Shown here: in pieces, positions 1 to 8,392 of the stretch
Layout of the letters: every line of letters begins with the position of its first letter
Numbering within the stretch: the first letter of the stretch is position 1
Origin: an uncultured Bacteroidales bacterium
GTDB taxonomy: Bacteria > Bacteroidota > Bacteroidia > Bacteroidales > FEN-979
NCBI GenBank assembly: GCA_903945175.1
Contig: CAJAUM010000069.1
Location: 1 to 42,560, forward strand
Direction of reading: 5' to 3'
Length of the DNA stretch: 42,560 nt
Program-made: the position numbers and the translations under genes
The notes under the pieces: generated by a model
Databases searched by the model: none
Told to the model about the DNA's origin: nothing
The model's input: the letters and a program-made list of their open reading frames with translations, nothing else

Positions 1-1
1 A

Positions 2-178
2 TTCGGCACCGCTACGGTTGAACATATGACTGTAATCTCAGGGACCATGGTTGTTCAGCTACCGGATGAACAGGCATGGAAAGAGTATGCGCCGTTTGAT
101 AAATTTATTGTCCCTAAGGATAAAAAATTCAGACTTCGCATTGCAGCAGATGCTGCCTACTTGTGTCTTTATGTTTAA
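2..178 (+). CDS. ppnP: Pyrimidine/purine nucleoside phosphorylase PpnP, 3' part
   Basis: The window opens inside this gene; 58 codons and the stop are visible. The motif MTVISG followed by VVQLPD and, at the end, AAYLCLYV matches the small cupin-fold PpnP (YaiE, DUF1255) family, whose E. coli member has MTVISG and SYLCRY at the same places. The family cleaves diverse nucleosides with phosphate to free base and ribose-1-phosphate, as a cytosolic salvage enzyme of roughly 95-105 residues, so about the last 60% is present. The start and promoter lie outside the window. The identification is by conserved motifs only. Confidence 0.85.
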   Translation, partial: FGTATVEHMTVISGTMVVQLPDEQAWKEYAPFDKFIVPKDKKFRLRIAADAAYLCLYV

Positions 179-200
179 ATAACCTCTAATAAATTATGTT

Positions 201-788
201 ATGAAAAAGTTGATCCTGTTCACAATTGCGATCATCCTCGCCTGCAGCATCTCTGCTTCAGCCCAGGAAAAGGGAGTGCAGCAAAAAAACAACCAATCAG
301 ATCTTTACAATGATTTTTTTGCCTCTTACGGGGTTGGTTCCATCTTCTATTTCGTGAACCAATACAGTGATTATAGCTATACTACAACAGGATCCTTCCT
401 GCTGGGTTATTCAAGGTCGATCAACAAAGTGATTTCGGTGGGCTTTCAGGTCAGCTATGGGAAGGTGGAGAAAACATCGATAGCAGGCAATTCCGGCTCA
501 GTGAATAAGTACGGCGACAATTACTGGCAGGGCATGGCCGGCGTTAAGTTCAGGTATCTGAACAAGCCCATGTTCTGCATGTATTCAGGCGTAGCCATCG
601 GGGTTACGATGGATTATTGGTCAGAAACCAGCGTTTCATATACAAAAACCGGTCAGAAGTTGCTCCCCGCAGCCCAACTGACCCTGCTTGGCTTCCGCGT
701 TGGCCGTGCGCTCGGCTTTTTCGGTGAATTTGGGATCGGCACCAACTCCATCATCAACGCCGGGATCAGCTACAAATTCGGCGAATAA
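201..788 (+). CDS. Secreted outer-membrane beta-barrel-like protein, function unknown
   Basis: The 195-residue product starts with a clear signal peptide: MKK, a hydrophobic stretch to about residue 20, then an SASAQ cleavage region. The mature part alternates hydrophobic and polar residues with many Gly, Tyr and Ser, and ends in an aromatic/hydrophobic strand (ISYKFGE), as in small outer-membrane barrels of Bacteroidota. No catalytic motif is visible. It lies 22 bases after ppnP on the same strand, but nothing suggests a shared role. It could be a porin-like opacity-type protein; the specific function is unknown. Confidence 0.7.
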   Translation: MKKLILFTIAIILACSISASAQEKGVQQKNNQSDLYNDFFASYGVGSIFYFVNQYSDYSYTTTGSFLLGYSRSINKVISVGFQVSYGKVEKTSIAGNSGSVNKYGDNYWQGMAGVKFRYLNKPMFCMYSGVAIGVTMDYWSETSVSYTKTGQKLLPAAQLTLLGFRVGRALGFFGEFGIGTNSIINAGISYKFGE

Positions 789-841
789 ATTTTAGCGCCT
801 GTTTTCAGGATGGAAATTGCGAGGCAAATCGTGATGAACGA

Positions 842-1468
842 TTAATAAACCTTGCCCAGGCGGAATATCAATCCTCCGGTGAAACCGAATTGCACAAGGG
901 TTGAGTAAACAGAAACACCGCCACCCGATCCGCCGGAACCGGCAAACATGTAAAATCCCGATCCCTGGATGGGAGCAAGGGCCTGGGCCTGGAGGCGAAG
1001 TCCAACCCGTTTACTGAAATAGATCTTTGCGCCGCCTGTGATTCCCATTGAAAAGAACCATGCCGACTGGTAGTCAGCCTTTGGGTAAATCAAACAGCTC
1101 CCCAGGTTAAATCCCACAAAGGGAGATACCACCTGATTGACCCTGAAATTCTTGGTGAATCCGATGTGCATGTAATTGATGCTTACGGGAACCTCCCCGG
1201 AATGAATATTATCGTGCCAATTGTAAATGTTTACGTCGGCTTTGGTATCGATGCGGTTGTAGATCAGGTCAACATCGATCACCCGGCTGATCCCGATGCT
1301 GACCATGCCTCCATATTGTCCGTTGCCCCGAAAGTAGACGCTTCCCCCGTCCGCATTGAGTGTTCCCGGAAATACATATCCGCCGAATGGCGTAATCTCT
1401 ACAGTCTGCGATTTAAGGATAAATGGGAGGCAGATGATTGCTGCAAGTAAAAGGATATATTTTTTCAT
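842..1468 (-). CDS. Secreted outer-membrane beta-barrel-like protein, function unknown
   Basis: I start the gene at the Met at 1468, because the product then begins with a proper signal peptide (MKKYILLLAAIICLPF, then LKSQ). A longer reading from 1516 only adds an unlikely hydrophobic leader. The 208-residue product has amphipathic strands and a Gly/Ser-rich stretch (FAGSGGSGGG, about residues 174-183), and ends in a strand with a C-terminal aromatic (LIFRLGKVY), as outer-membrane barrels do. It is convergent with the barrel gene at 201-788 and only weakly similar in style. The ligand or role cannot be told. Confidence 0.65.
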   Translation of the reverse strand: MKKYILLLAAIICLPFILKSQTVEITPFGGYVFPGTLNADGGSVYFRGNGQYGGMVSIGISRVIDVDLIYNRIDTKADVNIYNWHDNIHSGEVPVSINYMHIGFTKNFRVNQVVSPFVGFNLGSCLIYPKADYQSAWFFSMGITGGAKIYFSKRVGLRLQAQALAPIQGSGFYMFAGSGGSGGGVSVYSTLVQFGFTGGLIFRLGKVY

Positions 1469-1551
1469 ATGGTTTATAATTTGAAGCAAAAGTAAAATAA
1501 TTGGTTGAACTGACAAAGAAAACCACGGCAGGTTTAACTTTCAGAACAAAT

Positions 1552-2970
1552 TCATTGAATTGTATGGACCTTGATAAAGTTTGTTCCTCCTGCCTCATGC
1601 GCCGGTATTCCACCCAATAGCAGGATCTTATCTCCGGGTTTGGCAAGGTTCCTTTTCAGCAGGTTTTGGTCAGCCATTGCGACCATATCTTCGAACGTGT
1701 TGGGGTGATCATCAATCAGGATGGGCCTGATGCCCCAGAGTAAATTCAATCCATGGTATACCGTGAGGTGGGTTGTAAAGGCGAAAACCGGGGCATTCGG
1801 GCGCTCGGTGGCAATGAATTGTGCACTTCGGCCACTGGTTGTCAAAACGACGATGCAGGCGGGGTTGACCACATCCTCCATCTGGTTTGCAGCGCGGCAG
1901 AGGGCAATGATGTCAGAATTGCCTGCAGGAGGGTAAGTCTTGAACTGGATCCTCGATTCAACATCGATGGCAATCTTGACCATCATTTCGACCGCCTTTA
2001 CCGGGTAATCGCCCATGGCTGTTTCACCGGAGAGCATGATGGCATCGGTACCATCGATGATGGCATTGGCTACGTCGCTGGCTTCGGCTCTTGTAGGGCG
2101 CGGTTCGTGTATCATGCTCTCGAGCATCTGCGTGGCTGTGATCACGGTTTTTCCGCTGCGGTTGCACAACTCAATGATCCTCTTTTGAAGCATCGGAACT
2201 TTATCGGGGCTCATTTCAACTCCGAGATCTCCGCGGGCAACCATGATTCCCTGAACAGCCTTCACAATCTCTTCGAGGTGTTCGATGGCCTGAGGTTTCT
2301 CAATCTTGGCAATGATCGGCTTTATAAAGCCTTTTTCGGTTATCATATTCCGCAGGGTGATCACATCTTCGGCTGACCTTACAAAACTCAATGACACCCA
2401 GTCGATGTCCTGCGAAAGCCCAAATTCAAGGTCGCGGATGTCTTTTTCGGTCAACGACGGCAGCCTCAGGTTCAGGTTGGGGAAATTTACCCCCTTGTGA
2501 TCGGTCAGGCAACCGCCTTCAACAACGCGGCATAATACATCGTTTCCCTTGATTTCAGTGACTTCGAGTTCAAAAAGCCCATCGGCTAGCAGCACCTGCA
2601 TCCCGGGTTTGGCCTCCTCTGCCACAAAGGGATAATCGATGGGGATGGTAGAAGTTTTGAAAACATATTCAGATTCAGGTACCAGGGTAATGATCTCCCC
2701 CCTGTTGATGTTCATTTTTCCTCCTGGAAGTTGTCCTACCCTGATTTTTGGCCCCTGAAGGTCCTGCAAAATGGTAATGGGTTTATTGAGTTCATCTGAG
2801 ATTCTCCGGAGTGATTTGATCACCTGTGCATGATCCTCATATTTCCCGTGGGAAAAATTCAGCCTGGCTACATCCATGCCAGCTTCGATAAGCTGCTTGA
2901 TCATTTCGGGTGAACTGCTTGCCGGCCCGATGGTGGCAACAATTTTCGTACGTCGTAAGGGATTCTGCAT
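1552..2970 (-). CDS. pyk: Pyruvate kinase
   Basis: Pyruvate kinase transfers phosphate from phosphoenolpyruvate to ADP in the last step of glycolysis. The start MQNPLRRTKIVATIGPAS at 2970 gives 472 residues, the usual length; the open frame continues upstream to 3081 but would overlap the previous gene. Visible signatures are TKIVATIGPAS, ARLNFSHG, the K+/Mg2+ region IAKIEKPQ, and GIMVARGDLGVEM near the active site, followed by TATQMLESM. The C-terminal allosteric domain is complete to the end. It is the last gene of a minus-strand operon, starting 10 bases after the beta-CASP hydrolase stop. No regulatory insertion is seen. Confidence 0.96.
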   Translation of the reverse strand: MQNPLRRTKIVATIGPASSSPEMIKQLIEAGMDVARLNFSHGKYEDHAQVIKSLRRISDELNKPITILQDLQGPKIRVGQLPGGKMNINRGEIITLVPESEYVFKTSTIPIDYPFVAEEAKPGMQVLLADGLFELEVTEIKGNDVLCRVVEGGCLTDHKGVNFPNLNLRLPSLTEKDIRDLEFGLSQDIDWVSLSFVRSAEDVITLRNMITEKGFIKPIIAKIEKPQAIEHLEEIVKAVQGIMVARGDLGVEMSPDKVPMLQKRIIELCNRSGKTVITATQMLESMIHEPRPTRAEASDVANAIIDGTDAIMLSGETAMGDYPVKAVEMMVKIAIDVESRIQFKTYPPAGNSDIIALCRAANQMEDVVNPACIVVLTTSGRSAQFIATERPNAPVFAFTTHLTVYHGLNLLWGIRPILIDDHPNTFEDMVAMADQNLLKRNLAKPGDKILLLGGIPAHEAGGTNFIKVHTIQ

Positions 2971-2980
2971 CGTTTGATAA

Positions 2981-4375
2981 TTAGAGTTCAATAGTGTCGC
3001 CATATTGGGGCATAATAGGAACAAGTCCGTATTGATAACGGATGATGGTTGCCAGGGGGACCCTCGATTTTTCTTCACCATGTGTCAGGACAACCTTGGG
3101 CCGCGCCGGGGCCAGCGCATTGAACCATTTAAGCAGGTCGGACTGGCCTGCATGGGCGCTGAACCCGCCGAGTTTATGTATCTGTGCCCTGACGGCAATA
3201 CGCTCGCCAAAAATATTCACTGACTTATCGCCATCAACGAGCTTTCTACCCAGGGTTCCCTCTGCCTGGTATCCCACGATCAGAACCGAGGTTTCGGTCC
3301 TCCACAAATTATGGCGCAAATGGTGCTTGATGCGGCCGGCATTGCACATGCCTGAGCCGGCGATAATCATGCACGGGCCCTCCACATCATTGAGATGCCT
3401 TGATTCTTCAGCGGTGGAAGTCGGCCGGATATATCCTTTATCAAGGTCCATGGCGCCGCTGCTGATGAACTCCTTCATCTCCTCATCAAACAATTCGGGA
3501 TGGTTCATGTAAATACGCGTTGCCTCAATGGCCATCGGACTGTCAATATAGATCGGAAAACGGGGCAATCCCCCTTTTCTAAAGGCCTGCTCAATATAAT
3601 AGAGCATATCCTGGGTACGTCCGATGGCAAAGGATGGGACAAGGATCTTTCCTTTTGAATGCAACGCGTTCCTGATGATTCCGATGGCTTCATCAATGGT
3701 TTCCTGCAAGGGCTTATGGTCCCGGTCTCCATAGGTCGATTCCAGGATGACCATATCGGCTTCCCTGAAGGGTTCGGAATCCCGGACAATGGGCATTCCG
3801 AGCGCGCCAAGATCCCCCGAAAAAATAACAGATTTCTTGTGGTTGTTCTCCTCTGCGATCAGCTTCAGGCTGCCAGATCCGAGGATATGGCCGGCTTCAT
3901 CCACCACGATCTGCATTCCGTGAGCAATGTCAAACGGTACATGGTAGGGGATCGGTCTCATCTGCCGGATGGCTCCTTCAACATCGGCCTCATCGAAGTT
4001 CATCTCAACCTTGCTTTTTCCTTTTCTCACCCGCATGCGATTCGTTTTTTCAAGGTCACTGGTTTGAACCTTCAGTGAATCACGTAAAACGAGCGCAGAG
4101 AGATCAAGGGTGGCGGGAGTTCCGAATATCGGACCACGATAACCCTCCCTGACTGCCTGAGGCAGCCTGCCGCAATGATCCAGGTGGGCATGGGTCAATA
4201 CAATGGCATCCAGGGTGTAATAATTGACAGGAGGCGCCTTTTTATTCCGCTCTTCCGCATCTTTTCCACCCTGGAACATGCCGCAGTCGATCAGGATTCG
4301 TGCGGTGGATGATTCACAATAATAGGCAGTCCCGGTTACCCCGCCTGCAGCGCCAAAGAATGAAATGTTCATCAT
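2981..4375 (-). CDS. Metallo-beta-lactamase/beta-CASP hydrolase (RNA-processing type)
   Basis: The 464-residue product carries the metallo-beta-lactamase zinc motif HAHLDHCGRLP (His62, His64, Asp66, His67), a later GHILGSG and SGDLG, and then the beta-CASP insert and C-terminal RMMBL-type end (VRAQIHKLGGFSAHAGQ, LTHGE). This order is that of YSH1/CPSF-like exonucleases, which act on RNA in the cytosol; the substrate here is not known. The start overlaps the stop of the upstream gene by four bases (ATGA), and a second Met follows directly. Pyruvate kinase follows after 10 bases, so the three genes probably share one transcript. Confidence 0.9.
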   Translation of the reverse strand: MMNISFFGAAGGVTGTAYYCESSTARILIDCGMFQGGKDAEERNKKAPPVNYYTLDAIVLTHAHLDHCGRLPQAVREGYRGPIFGTPATLDLSALVLRDSLKVQTSDLEKTNRMRVRKGKSKVEMNFDEADVEGAIRQMRPIPYHVPFDIAHGMQIVVDEAGHILGSGSLKLIAEENNHKKSVIFSGDLGALGMPIVRDSEPFREADMVILESTYGDRDHKPLQETIDEAIGIIRNALHSKGKILVPSFAIGRTQDMLYYIEQAFRKGGLPRFPIYIDSPMAIEATRIYMNHPELFDEEMKEFISSGAMDLDKGYIRPTSTAEESRHLNDVEGPCMIIAGSGMCNAGRIKHHLRHNLWRTETSVLIVGYQAEGTLGRKLVDGDKSVNIFGERIAVRAQIHKLGGFSAHAGQSDLLKWFNALAPARPKVVLTHGEEKSRVPLATIIRYQYGLVPIMPQYGDTIEL

Positions 4376-4788
4376 TTTTTGTGTTTGTGCTCTTTTTTAC
4401 CTTTATGGTCCTTCTTCTCTTTTTTTTCGTGCTTAACCTTATGCTTTTTTTTCTCCTTTTTTTCTTTTTTTTCAGGCTTTCCGGTTAATGGCATCTCCGC
4501 TGATTCAACCTCCGGCTTAGCCTCCATCAGTGGTTCAACCCTCTTTTTGCTTGGAAAAAACGAGAATGTGACCAGTGTATACTCCTTTTCCAACTGACCG
4601 ATATCATTCTGTGTAATTAACTCAAATTTTCCTTCAATTTCCAAATAGAACGCGCCCTGCTCTCCATCATAAAAAATCACAATTGTTTTTTTCTTATTGA
4701 GCATGGTAAGCAGATTTTGAAGATCTTTAAGATCACCGAGAATATGAACTTCAGGGAGAATCTGTTTCATTTTTTTAGATGCTTTCAT
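4372..4788 (-). CDS. Small protein with a long Lys/Glu/His-rich tail, function unknown
   Basis: The 138-residue product has an ordered N-terminal part (about residues 1-82), with predicted strands and helices around LEIEGKFELITQ, and a tail of about 35 residues (104-138) made almost only of Lys, Glu, His and Asp. Such tails are seen in proteins that bind polyanions, but no family is recognised. It is the first gene of the operon with the beta-CASP hydrolase, overlapping it by four bases. The DNA for the tail is low-complexity purine-rich on the coding strand. The four-base overlap and the conserved-looking N-terminus argue that it is real. Confidence 0.65.
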   Translation of the reverse strand: MKASKKMKQILPEVHILGDLKDLQNLLTMLNKKKTIVIFYDGEQGAFYLEIEGKFELITQNDIGQLEKEYTLVTFSFFPSKKRVEPLMEAKPEVESAEMPLTGKPEKKEKKEKKKHKVKHEKKEKKDHKGKKEHKHKK

Positions 4789-4894
4789 AGCTTTTTGGTT
4801 AAATTAGTGGGCAACAATGTGTAAAAATAAGCAGTAATTTTACAATGACAATACAATCTCAATATTAAATATCCATTAAATTATTGAAAAACAG

Positions 4895-4923
4895 TTGTTT
4901 TTAGTGGATCTGTCTTAAATTTG
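4895..4923 (+). promoter_or_regulatory. Bacteroidota-type promoter for the 4951 gene
   Basis: TTG at 4895-4897, an 18-base spacer and TAAATTTG at 4916-4923 fit the known Bacteroidota -33/-7 pattern (TTG...TAnnTTTG). Transcription would start around 4930, so the TTG at 4921, which opens the frame, lies inside the promoter. This supports the ATG at 4951 as the start. Confidence 0.6.
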
Positions 4924-4950
4924 TCTTTTAAGAAAATTAGAGATCATAAC

Positions 4951-5445
4951 ATGAAAAAAGGAACGAAGAAAGCCAGCGCTGCCAAAAAGGCAAAGGGAAA
5001 TCCCGCCGGCATTGCCGGTCTGGCATTTAAGCATGGTTTTTATCTTGAAACCTCCTGGATTCTTTCACTTATTTTTGAGAAAAAAGCTAAGAATCTGCTT
5101 AAGCAGATTGAAAGGGCCGCCCATGTTAAGGGTTATACGTTTGAACAAAGCATTAAAAGGATAAAATACCATCACCTGGGTGGCCGGATTACCGAACTTG
5201 AAATGAATCTTGACCTCGGATTGATCGATGCCATGCGAAACTGGAAAAACACCCGGAATACGATGCTTAAAGACATGATCACCATGCATGTTTCGCACCA
5301 AAGAATGGAACGTCTGGCTTCAGAAGGGATTACAATGTATAAAAAATGGAACAAATCGCTGAAAAGTGTAAAACGGGAGATGAAACATTCAGCTAAACAA
5401 GCAAATCAAAAAGCATACAGCGAGTTGGATGAAGAGAAAAAATGA
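4951..5445 (+). CDS. Basic helical protein with Lys-rich N-terminus, function unknown
   Basis: The 164-residue product begins with a basic, disordered-looking segment (MKKGTKKASAAKKAKG) and is then almost entirely predicted helix with many Lys, Glu, Met and His. There is no signal peptide or membrane segment. I chose the ATG at 4951 because the upstream TTG lies in the promoter. The next gene, a CHAD-domain protein, overlaps its end by 17 bases, so the two are co-transcribed and probably work together. No family is recognised; a polyanion- or nucleoid-binding role is only a guess from composition and neighbour. Confidence 0.7.
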   Translation: MKKGTKKASAAKKAKGNPAGIAGLAFKHGFYLETSWILSLIFEKKAKNLLKQIERAAHVKGYTFEQSIKRIKYHHLGGRITELEMNLDLGLIDAMRNWKNTRNTMLKDMITMHVSHQRMERLASEGITMYKKWNKSLKSVKREMKHSAKQANQKAYSELDEEKK

Positions 5446-6283
5446 TTACAGGATCGGCGAATTCCTTTTTCGGTTTTACAGGAAAAGGAGCGCATCATTT
5501 CTGGCAAATATTTATAAGTCAGGTATCACCGGCGCCCCAAAGGATATTCATCGGGCCAGGCTCGATGTAAAGAAAATCCTGGCCATTGTCGACCTGCTTC
5601 GGATTGTCCGTTCAAAGGCTGAAAAGGATCCCGGATATGATAAAATTTTCAAGAGGTTGTATCGGGCATCAGGCAAGATCAGGGAGATCCAGGTAAATCA
5701 GCTCCTGCTGACCAGATCGGAATTTTTGGCGTATGATCTGACCCTGTTTAAGCAAGACCTTTTGAAGATGGAACGTGAGAGGACGCGCGAATTTCTCGAT
5801 GTGATCCGAAAATTTGATGAGCATAAACTTGCACGGATTGAGAAGCGGATAAACAAGGAGGTTGAGGAAATCACACCTGTGACATTGCAAAAAAAGACCA
5901 ACAGGTATATCCGATCTAAAATTGCCCTGAGTTTGAATTTGCTTGAAAAGGGTGATAATGAAAAAAATATCCATGAGGCGAGGCAGCATGTCAAAGAGTT
6001 ATCAACCGTGCTTTCCCTCGTATTTTCAATTAAACCCACAGACAAACTTGAACTGGTCATCGACGGCTTAAACCGGTCTGAAATGGTGATCGGGGATTGG
6101 CATGATAAAGTGGTACTGGCCGAAGCGTTTGAACGCTTCCTTAAACAACACCGGGACGCTGATGAGAATCAGATGACCCAGATCAGGGAATGTCACCAGA
6201 CCTTGTGTGAAGCCAACACAGGGCAGATTGAAAGCATCGTTCGTGATGTACGGCGGGCTATTTTGTCAGAACCTCATTTGTAA
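5429..6283 (+). CDS. CHAD-domain protein
   Basis: The 284-residue, all-helical product has two similar segments, DIHRARLDVKKILAIVDLL (about residues 38-56) and NIHEARQHVKELSTVL (about 180-195), that match the repeated His-containing helices of CHAD domains. CHAD proteins are known to bind inorganic polyphosphate and localise to polyphosphate granules. Basic and His residues are spread along the helices. No CYTH triphosphatase domain is fused. The gene overlaps the upstream basic-protein gene by 17 bases, and its end overlaps the convergent ATPase gene by 18 bases. The domain call is by motif; polyphosphate binding is inferred from the family. Confidence 0.75.
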   Translation: MKRKNDYRIGEFLFRFYRKRSASFLANIYKSGITGAPKDIHRARLDVKKILAIVDLLRIVRSKAEKDPGYDKIFKRLYRASGKIREIQVNQLLLTRSEFLAYDLTLFKQDLLKMERERTREFLDVIRKFDEHKLARIEKRINKEVEEITPVTLQKKTNRYIRSKIALSLNLLEKGDNEKNIHEARQHVKELSTVLSLVFSIKPTDKLELVIDGLNRSEMVIGDWHDKVVLAEAFERFLKQHRDADENQMTQIRECHQTLCEANTGQIESIVRDVRRAILSEPHL

Positions 6284-7480
6284 AAATTCCTTCAGGTTCG
6301 AATGAATGATCCCCTGATTTGTATTACCCTTGAAATCATCCATCGTGACAACAAATTTCGGATAATTATCCTTGATCAGCAAGAGGTTCCCGAATTCACG
6401 CTCAATCGTTTGGTCATCTGTTAACAGGTAGGCGCATTGGATGTATATTTTTTCTCCCTGCCGCTCACAAATAAAATCGATCTCTTTATCGCCGGTTTTT
6501 CCGACACATACATTGAACCCCATCCTGATCATGTGCTGAAATACACTGTTTTCAATCAGTTTATGGATGTCCTGGGGCTTATATCCAATGAGGACATTCC
6601 GCAAACCAAGGTCTTCGAAATAATATTTTTCACTGGTTGCAAAAATTTTCTTTCCCTGCAGGTCGCTGCGCGGGACTCTTGTGATATAGTACGCCGATGC
6701 CAGGTACGACAGGTAGTTGGCAATAATGACCGGAGAAATTGCCATTTGCTGTGATTTCAGGTAATCGCTGATACGTTTTGTTGAAATGAGGCTGCCGGTT
6801 GAATCGGCCAGAAACCTGATCAGGTTTTCGAGGAAATTGACATGCCTGATATTATACCGGGCTACCACATCTTTAAGGAGTACAGTGGCATTGATCGATT
6901 TCAGGTAATCAAAAACCACCTGATCAGTCAACGGAAAAACCATCAGGTTGGGCAACCCGCCATATTTGAGATATTTACTCAGGTTTTCGGCGTTATCTTC
7001 AAACTTGTGAAAAATTAAAAACTCTGAAAAACTAAGTCCATGAATCCTGATTTCGATATACCGGCCACTTAAAACAGTGGCCAGATCGCCGGAAAGCATG
7101 GAAGAATTACTCCCCGTGCACCAGATATCCATGTTCCCTTTGACCAGTAAGCTCCGCAGCGCTTTTTCAAATTGTTCAATTTCCTGAACTTCATCAATAA
7201 ACAGGAAATTCATCTCCGCTGGGCGGCGGTTTTTCTCTACATGGTCAAGAAGATCCTTGTCATTTCTGATAAAATCAAACGCATGAATATCTTTGTCGAT
7301 ATAAATTATGTGAGCACCAGGGTGCATTGCTTCAACCAGGTCCATGATCTGAAAAAGCATAAAACTCTTTCCGGTTCTTCGCTGGCCGGTAAATATTTTG
7401 ATCAGGTTCTTGGCGAGAAAAGGCCGGGCACGGTCAATGTAAAGTGGCCGTTTGATGTGCGGTTTGATATCTGGGTTCAT
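6266..7480 (-). CDS. AAA ATPase with DUF4143 domain
   Basis: The 404-residue product has a Walker A motif GQRRTGKS (residues 33-40), a Walker B FLFIDEVQE (about 92-100), a sensor-like WCTGSNSSML, and then a C-terminal DUF4143 region ending in a nuclease-like segment (GDKEIDFICE, with Asp and Glu in place). Members of this widespread AAA_14/DUF4143 family are common in Bacteroidota and archaea; their role is not settled, although a toxin-like or mobile character has been suggested. It stands alone, convergent with the CHAD gene, and has a palindrome in its upstream region. It may be recently acquired. Confidence 0.85.
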   Translation of the reverse strand: MNPDIKPHIKRPLYIDRARPFLAKNLIKIFTGQRRTGKSFMLFQIMDLVEAMHPGAHIIYIDKDIHAFDFIRNDKDLLDHVEKNRRPAEMNFLFIDEVQEIEQFEKALRSLLVKGNMDIWCTGSNSSMLSGDLATVLSGRYIEIRIHGLSFSEFLIFHKFEDNAENLSKYLKYGGLPNLMVFPLTDQVVFDYLKSINATVLLKDVVARYNIRHVNFLENLIRFLADSTGSLISTKRISDYLKSQQMAISPVIIANYLSYLASAYYITRVPRSDLQGKKIFATSEKYYFEDLGLRNVLIGYKPQDIHKLIENSVFQHMIRMGFNVCVGKTGDKEIDFICERQGEKIYIQCAYLLTDDQTIEREFGNLLLIKDNYPKFVVTMDDFKGNTNQGIIHSNLKEFLQMRF

Positions 7481-7485
7481 AAATA

Positions 7486-7538
7486 TTAAATATACTTCAA
7501 ATGTACAATAAAAATATGAATAATATTAAGTATACTTA
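7486..7538 (-). promoter_or_regulatory. Promoter region with palindromic operator-like sites
   Basis: Upstream of the ATPase gene, on its strand, a -7-like TACATTTG lies at 7505-7498. It is bracketed by a perfect 12-base palindrome TAAGTATACTTA (7527-7538) and by a related half-like site TTAAATATACTT (7486-7497). This looks like a repressor-binding arrangement. No clear -33 element was found at the standard spacing. Confidence 0.4.
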
Positions 7539-7640
7539 GTAATTAAATTTAGGGTTCACTTACATCTTTTCAACTTCAAAACATTAAAAAGAGGGGGCGT
7601 AAATGTTATGAACAGGCTGTTTTCGGGTGTAAACGGTTGT

Positions 7641-7667
7641 AAAAGAAAAACCGCCTGGAGCGGCGGT
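7641..7667 (-). terminator. Terminator of tRNA-Val
   Basis: On the minus strand the six-base stem ACCGCC/GGCGGT (7650-7655 and 7662-7667, six-base loop) is followed by TTTTTCTTTT. It lies 38 bases past the tRNA-Val 3' end, in the right orientation to end that transcript. Confidence 0.6.
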
Positions 7668-7704
7668 CTTCATTGATTTTCATCGATATTTTTAAAATTT
7701 GCTG

Positions 7705-7779
7705 TGGGATTTGAGGGATTCGAACCCACGACCCCCGCCCTGTCAAGGCGATGCTCTAAACCAACTGAGCTAAAATCCC
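7705..7779 (-). tRNA. tRNA-Val (GAC)
   Basis: On the minus strand the sequence folds into a full cloverleaf: acceptor GGGATTT/AAATCCC with discriminator A, D-arm GCTCAGTTGGTTTAGAGC, anticodon stem TCGCC/GGCGG with loop TTGACAG, and T-arm with GTTCGAATC. The anticodon GAC reads the Val codons GUC and GUU. CCA is not encoded. Confidence 0.93.
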
Positions 7780-7802
7780 GTCGAAGCCGCAAATATAATA
7801 AT

Positions 7803-7843
7803 TTTTTTTTCACGCGTCACGCATTACGTTTGTTCGTCACCCG
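7803..7843 (-). repeat. Intergenic GCGTGACGCGTGA repeat, copy 1
   Basis: Read on the minus strand, CGGGTGACG is followed by GCGTGACGCGTGA and an A run. The same blocks occur in the same order at 25868-25901 after another gene. The repeat starts at the stop codon of the flavin reductase gene, whose TGA lies inside it. Confidence 0.6.
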
Positions 7844-8337
7844 TTTCGGTAGATCCCTAAAATCTCCCCGTAATATATCATATGATAATCATTCATCGGG
7901 TAGTGCCTTTTAATGATGGCTGCATCCAGCGTGACGGGATCAAGGAAATGCTTATGCACAATCCGGCACTCCAGATGAATGGTTGATTCTGCAATAAATG
8001 AAGCATCTGCTTTGATGCACTTTTCAACGGTAAGGTGGCAGTGCTCCATTTTATTCATGTCGCGCCCTGATTTGGTTCCGCAAATACTTAACTGCTTGCG
8101 GTACTGATCAGGCAACACACACACCGAAAAATCCTTTACAGATTCCATCAGGCTGAATGTGTGCCGCACCGGCCGCACCATCACGGTTATCATTGGTTTA
8201 TTCCAGATGTGTCCGATGGTGCCCCATCCAATGGTCATCGGGTTTGGAGGATCTCCTGCAACCAGCAATATTCCGTCTCCAGCCAGTTTGTCGAGTGTTT
8301 CATGAAATACATCGAATAATTCCACCTCTGTTCGCAT
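7837..8337 (-). CDS. Flavin reductase family protein
   Basis: The 166-residue product has the split-barrel FMN-binding fold signature of the flavin reductase/DIM6-NTAB family: PNPMTIGWGTIGHIWNKP near the N-terminus, VRPVRHTFSLM, then DFSVCVLPD and GTKSGRDMNK. Family members bind FMN and reduce flavin or act as small oxidoreductases in the cytosol; the electron donor cannot be told here. The length is usual for the family. It is a single-gene unit divergent from the dipeptidyl peptidase, and its stop codon lies within a dispersed intergenic repeat. Confidence 0.88.
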   Translation of the reverse strand: MRTEVELFDVFHETLDKLAGDGILLVAGDPPNPMTIGWGTIGHIWNKPMITVMVRPVRHTFSLMESVKDFSVCVLPDQYRKQLSICGTKSGRDMNKMEHCHLTVEKCIKADASFIAESTIHLECRIVHKHFLDPVTLDAAIIKRHYPMNDYHMIYYGEILGIYRNG

Positions 8338-8344
8338 AATTACC

Positions 8345-8352
8345 TATTTTTG
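8345..8352 (+). promoter_or_regulatory. Possible -7 element of the dipeptidyl peptidase gene
   Basis: TATTTTTG fits the TAnnTTTG pattern and lies 40 bases before the ATG. No TTG is present at the usual distance upstream, so the promoter call is weak. Confidence 0.35.
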
Positions 8353-8392
8353 ACTTCCAAAAGTAATCCTATTCACCAATTCCTCATCATTT

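Noticed and set aside
1753-2376. Long open frame on the plus strand opposite pyruvate kinase
   Set aside because: It is antisense to a strongly conserved gene, with no recognisable domain and no promoter.
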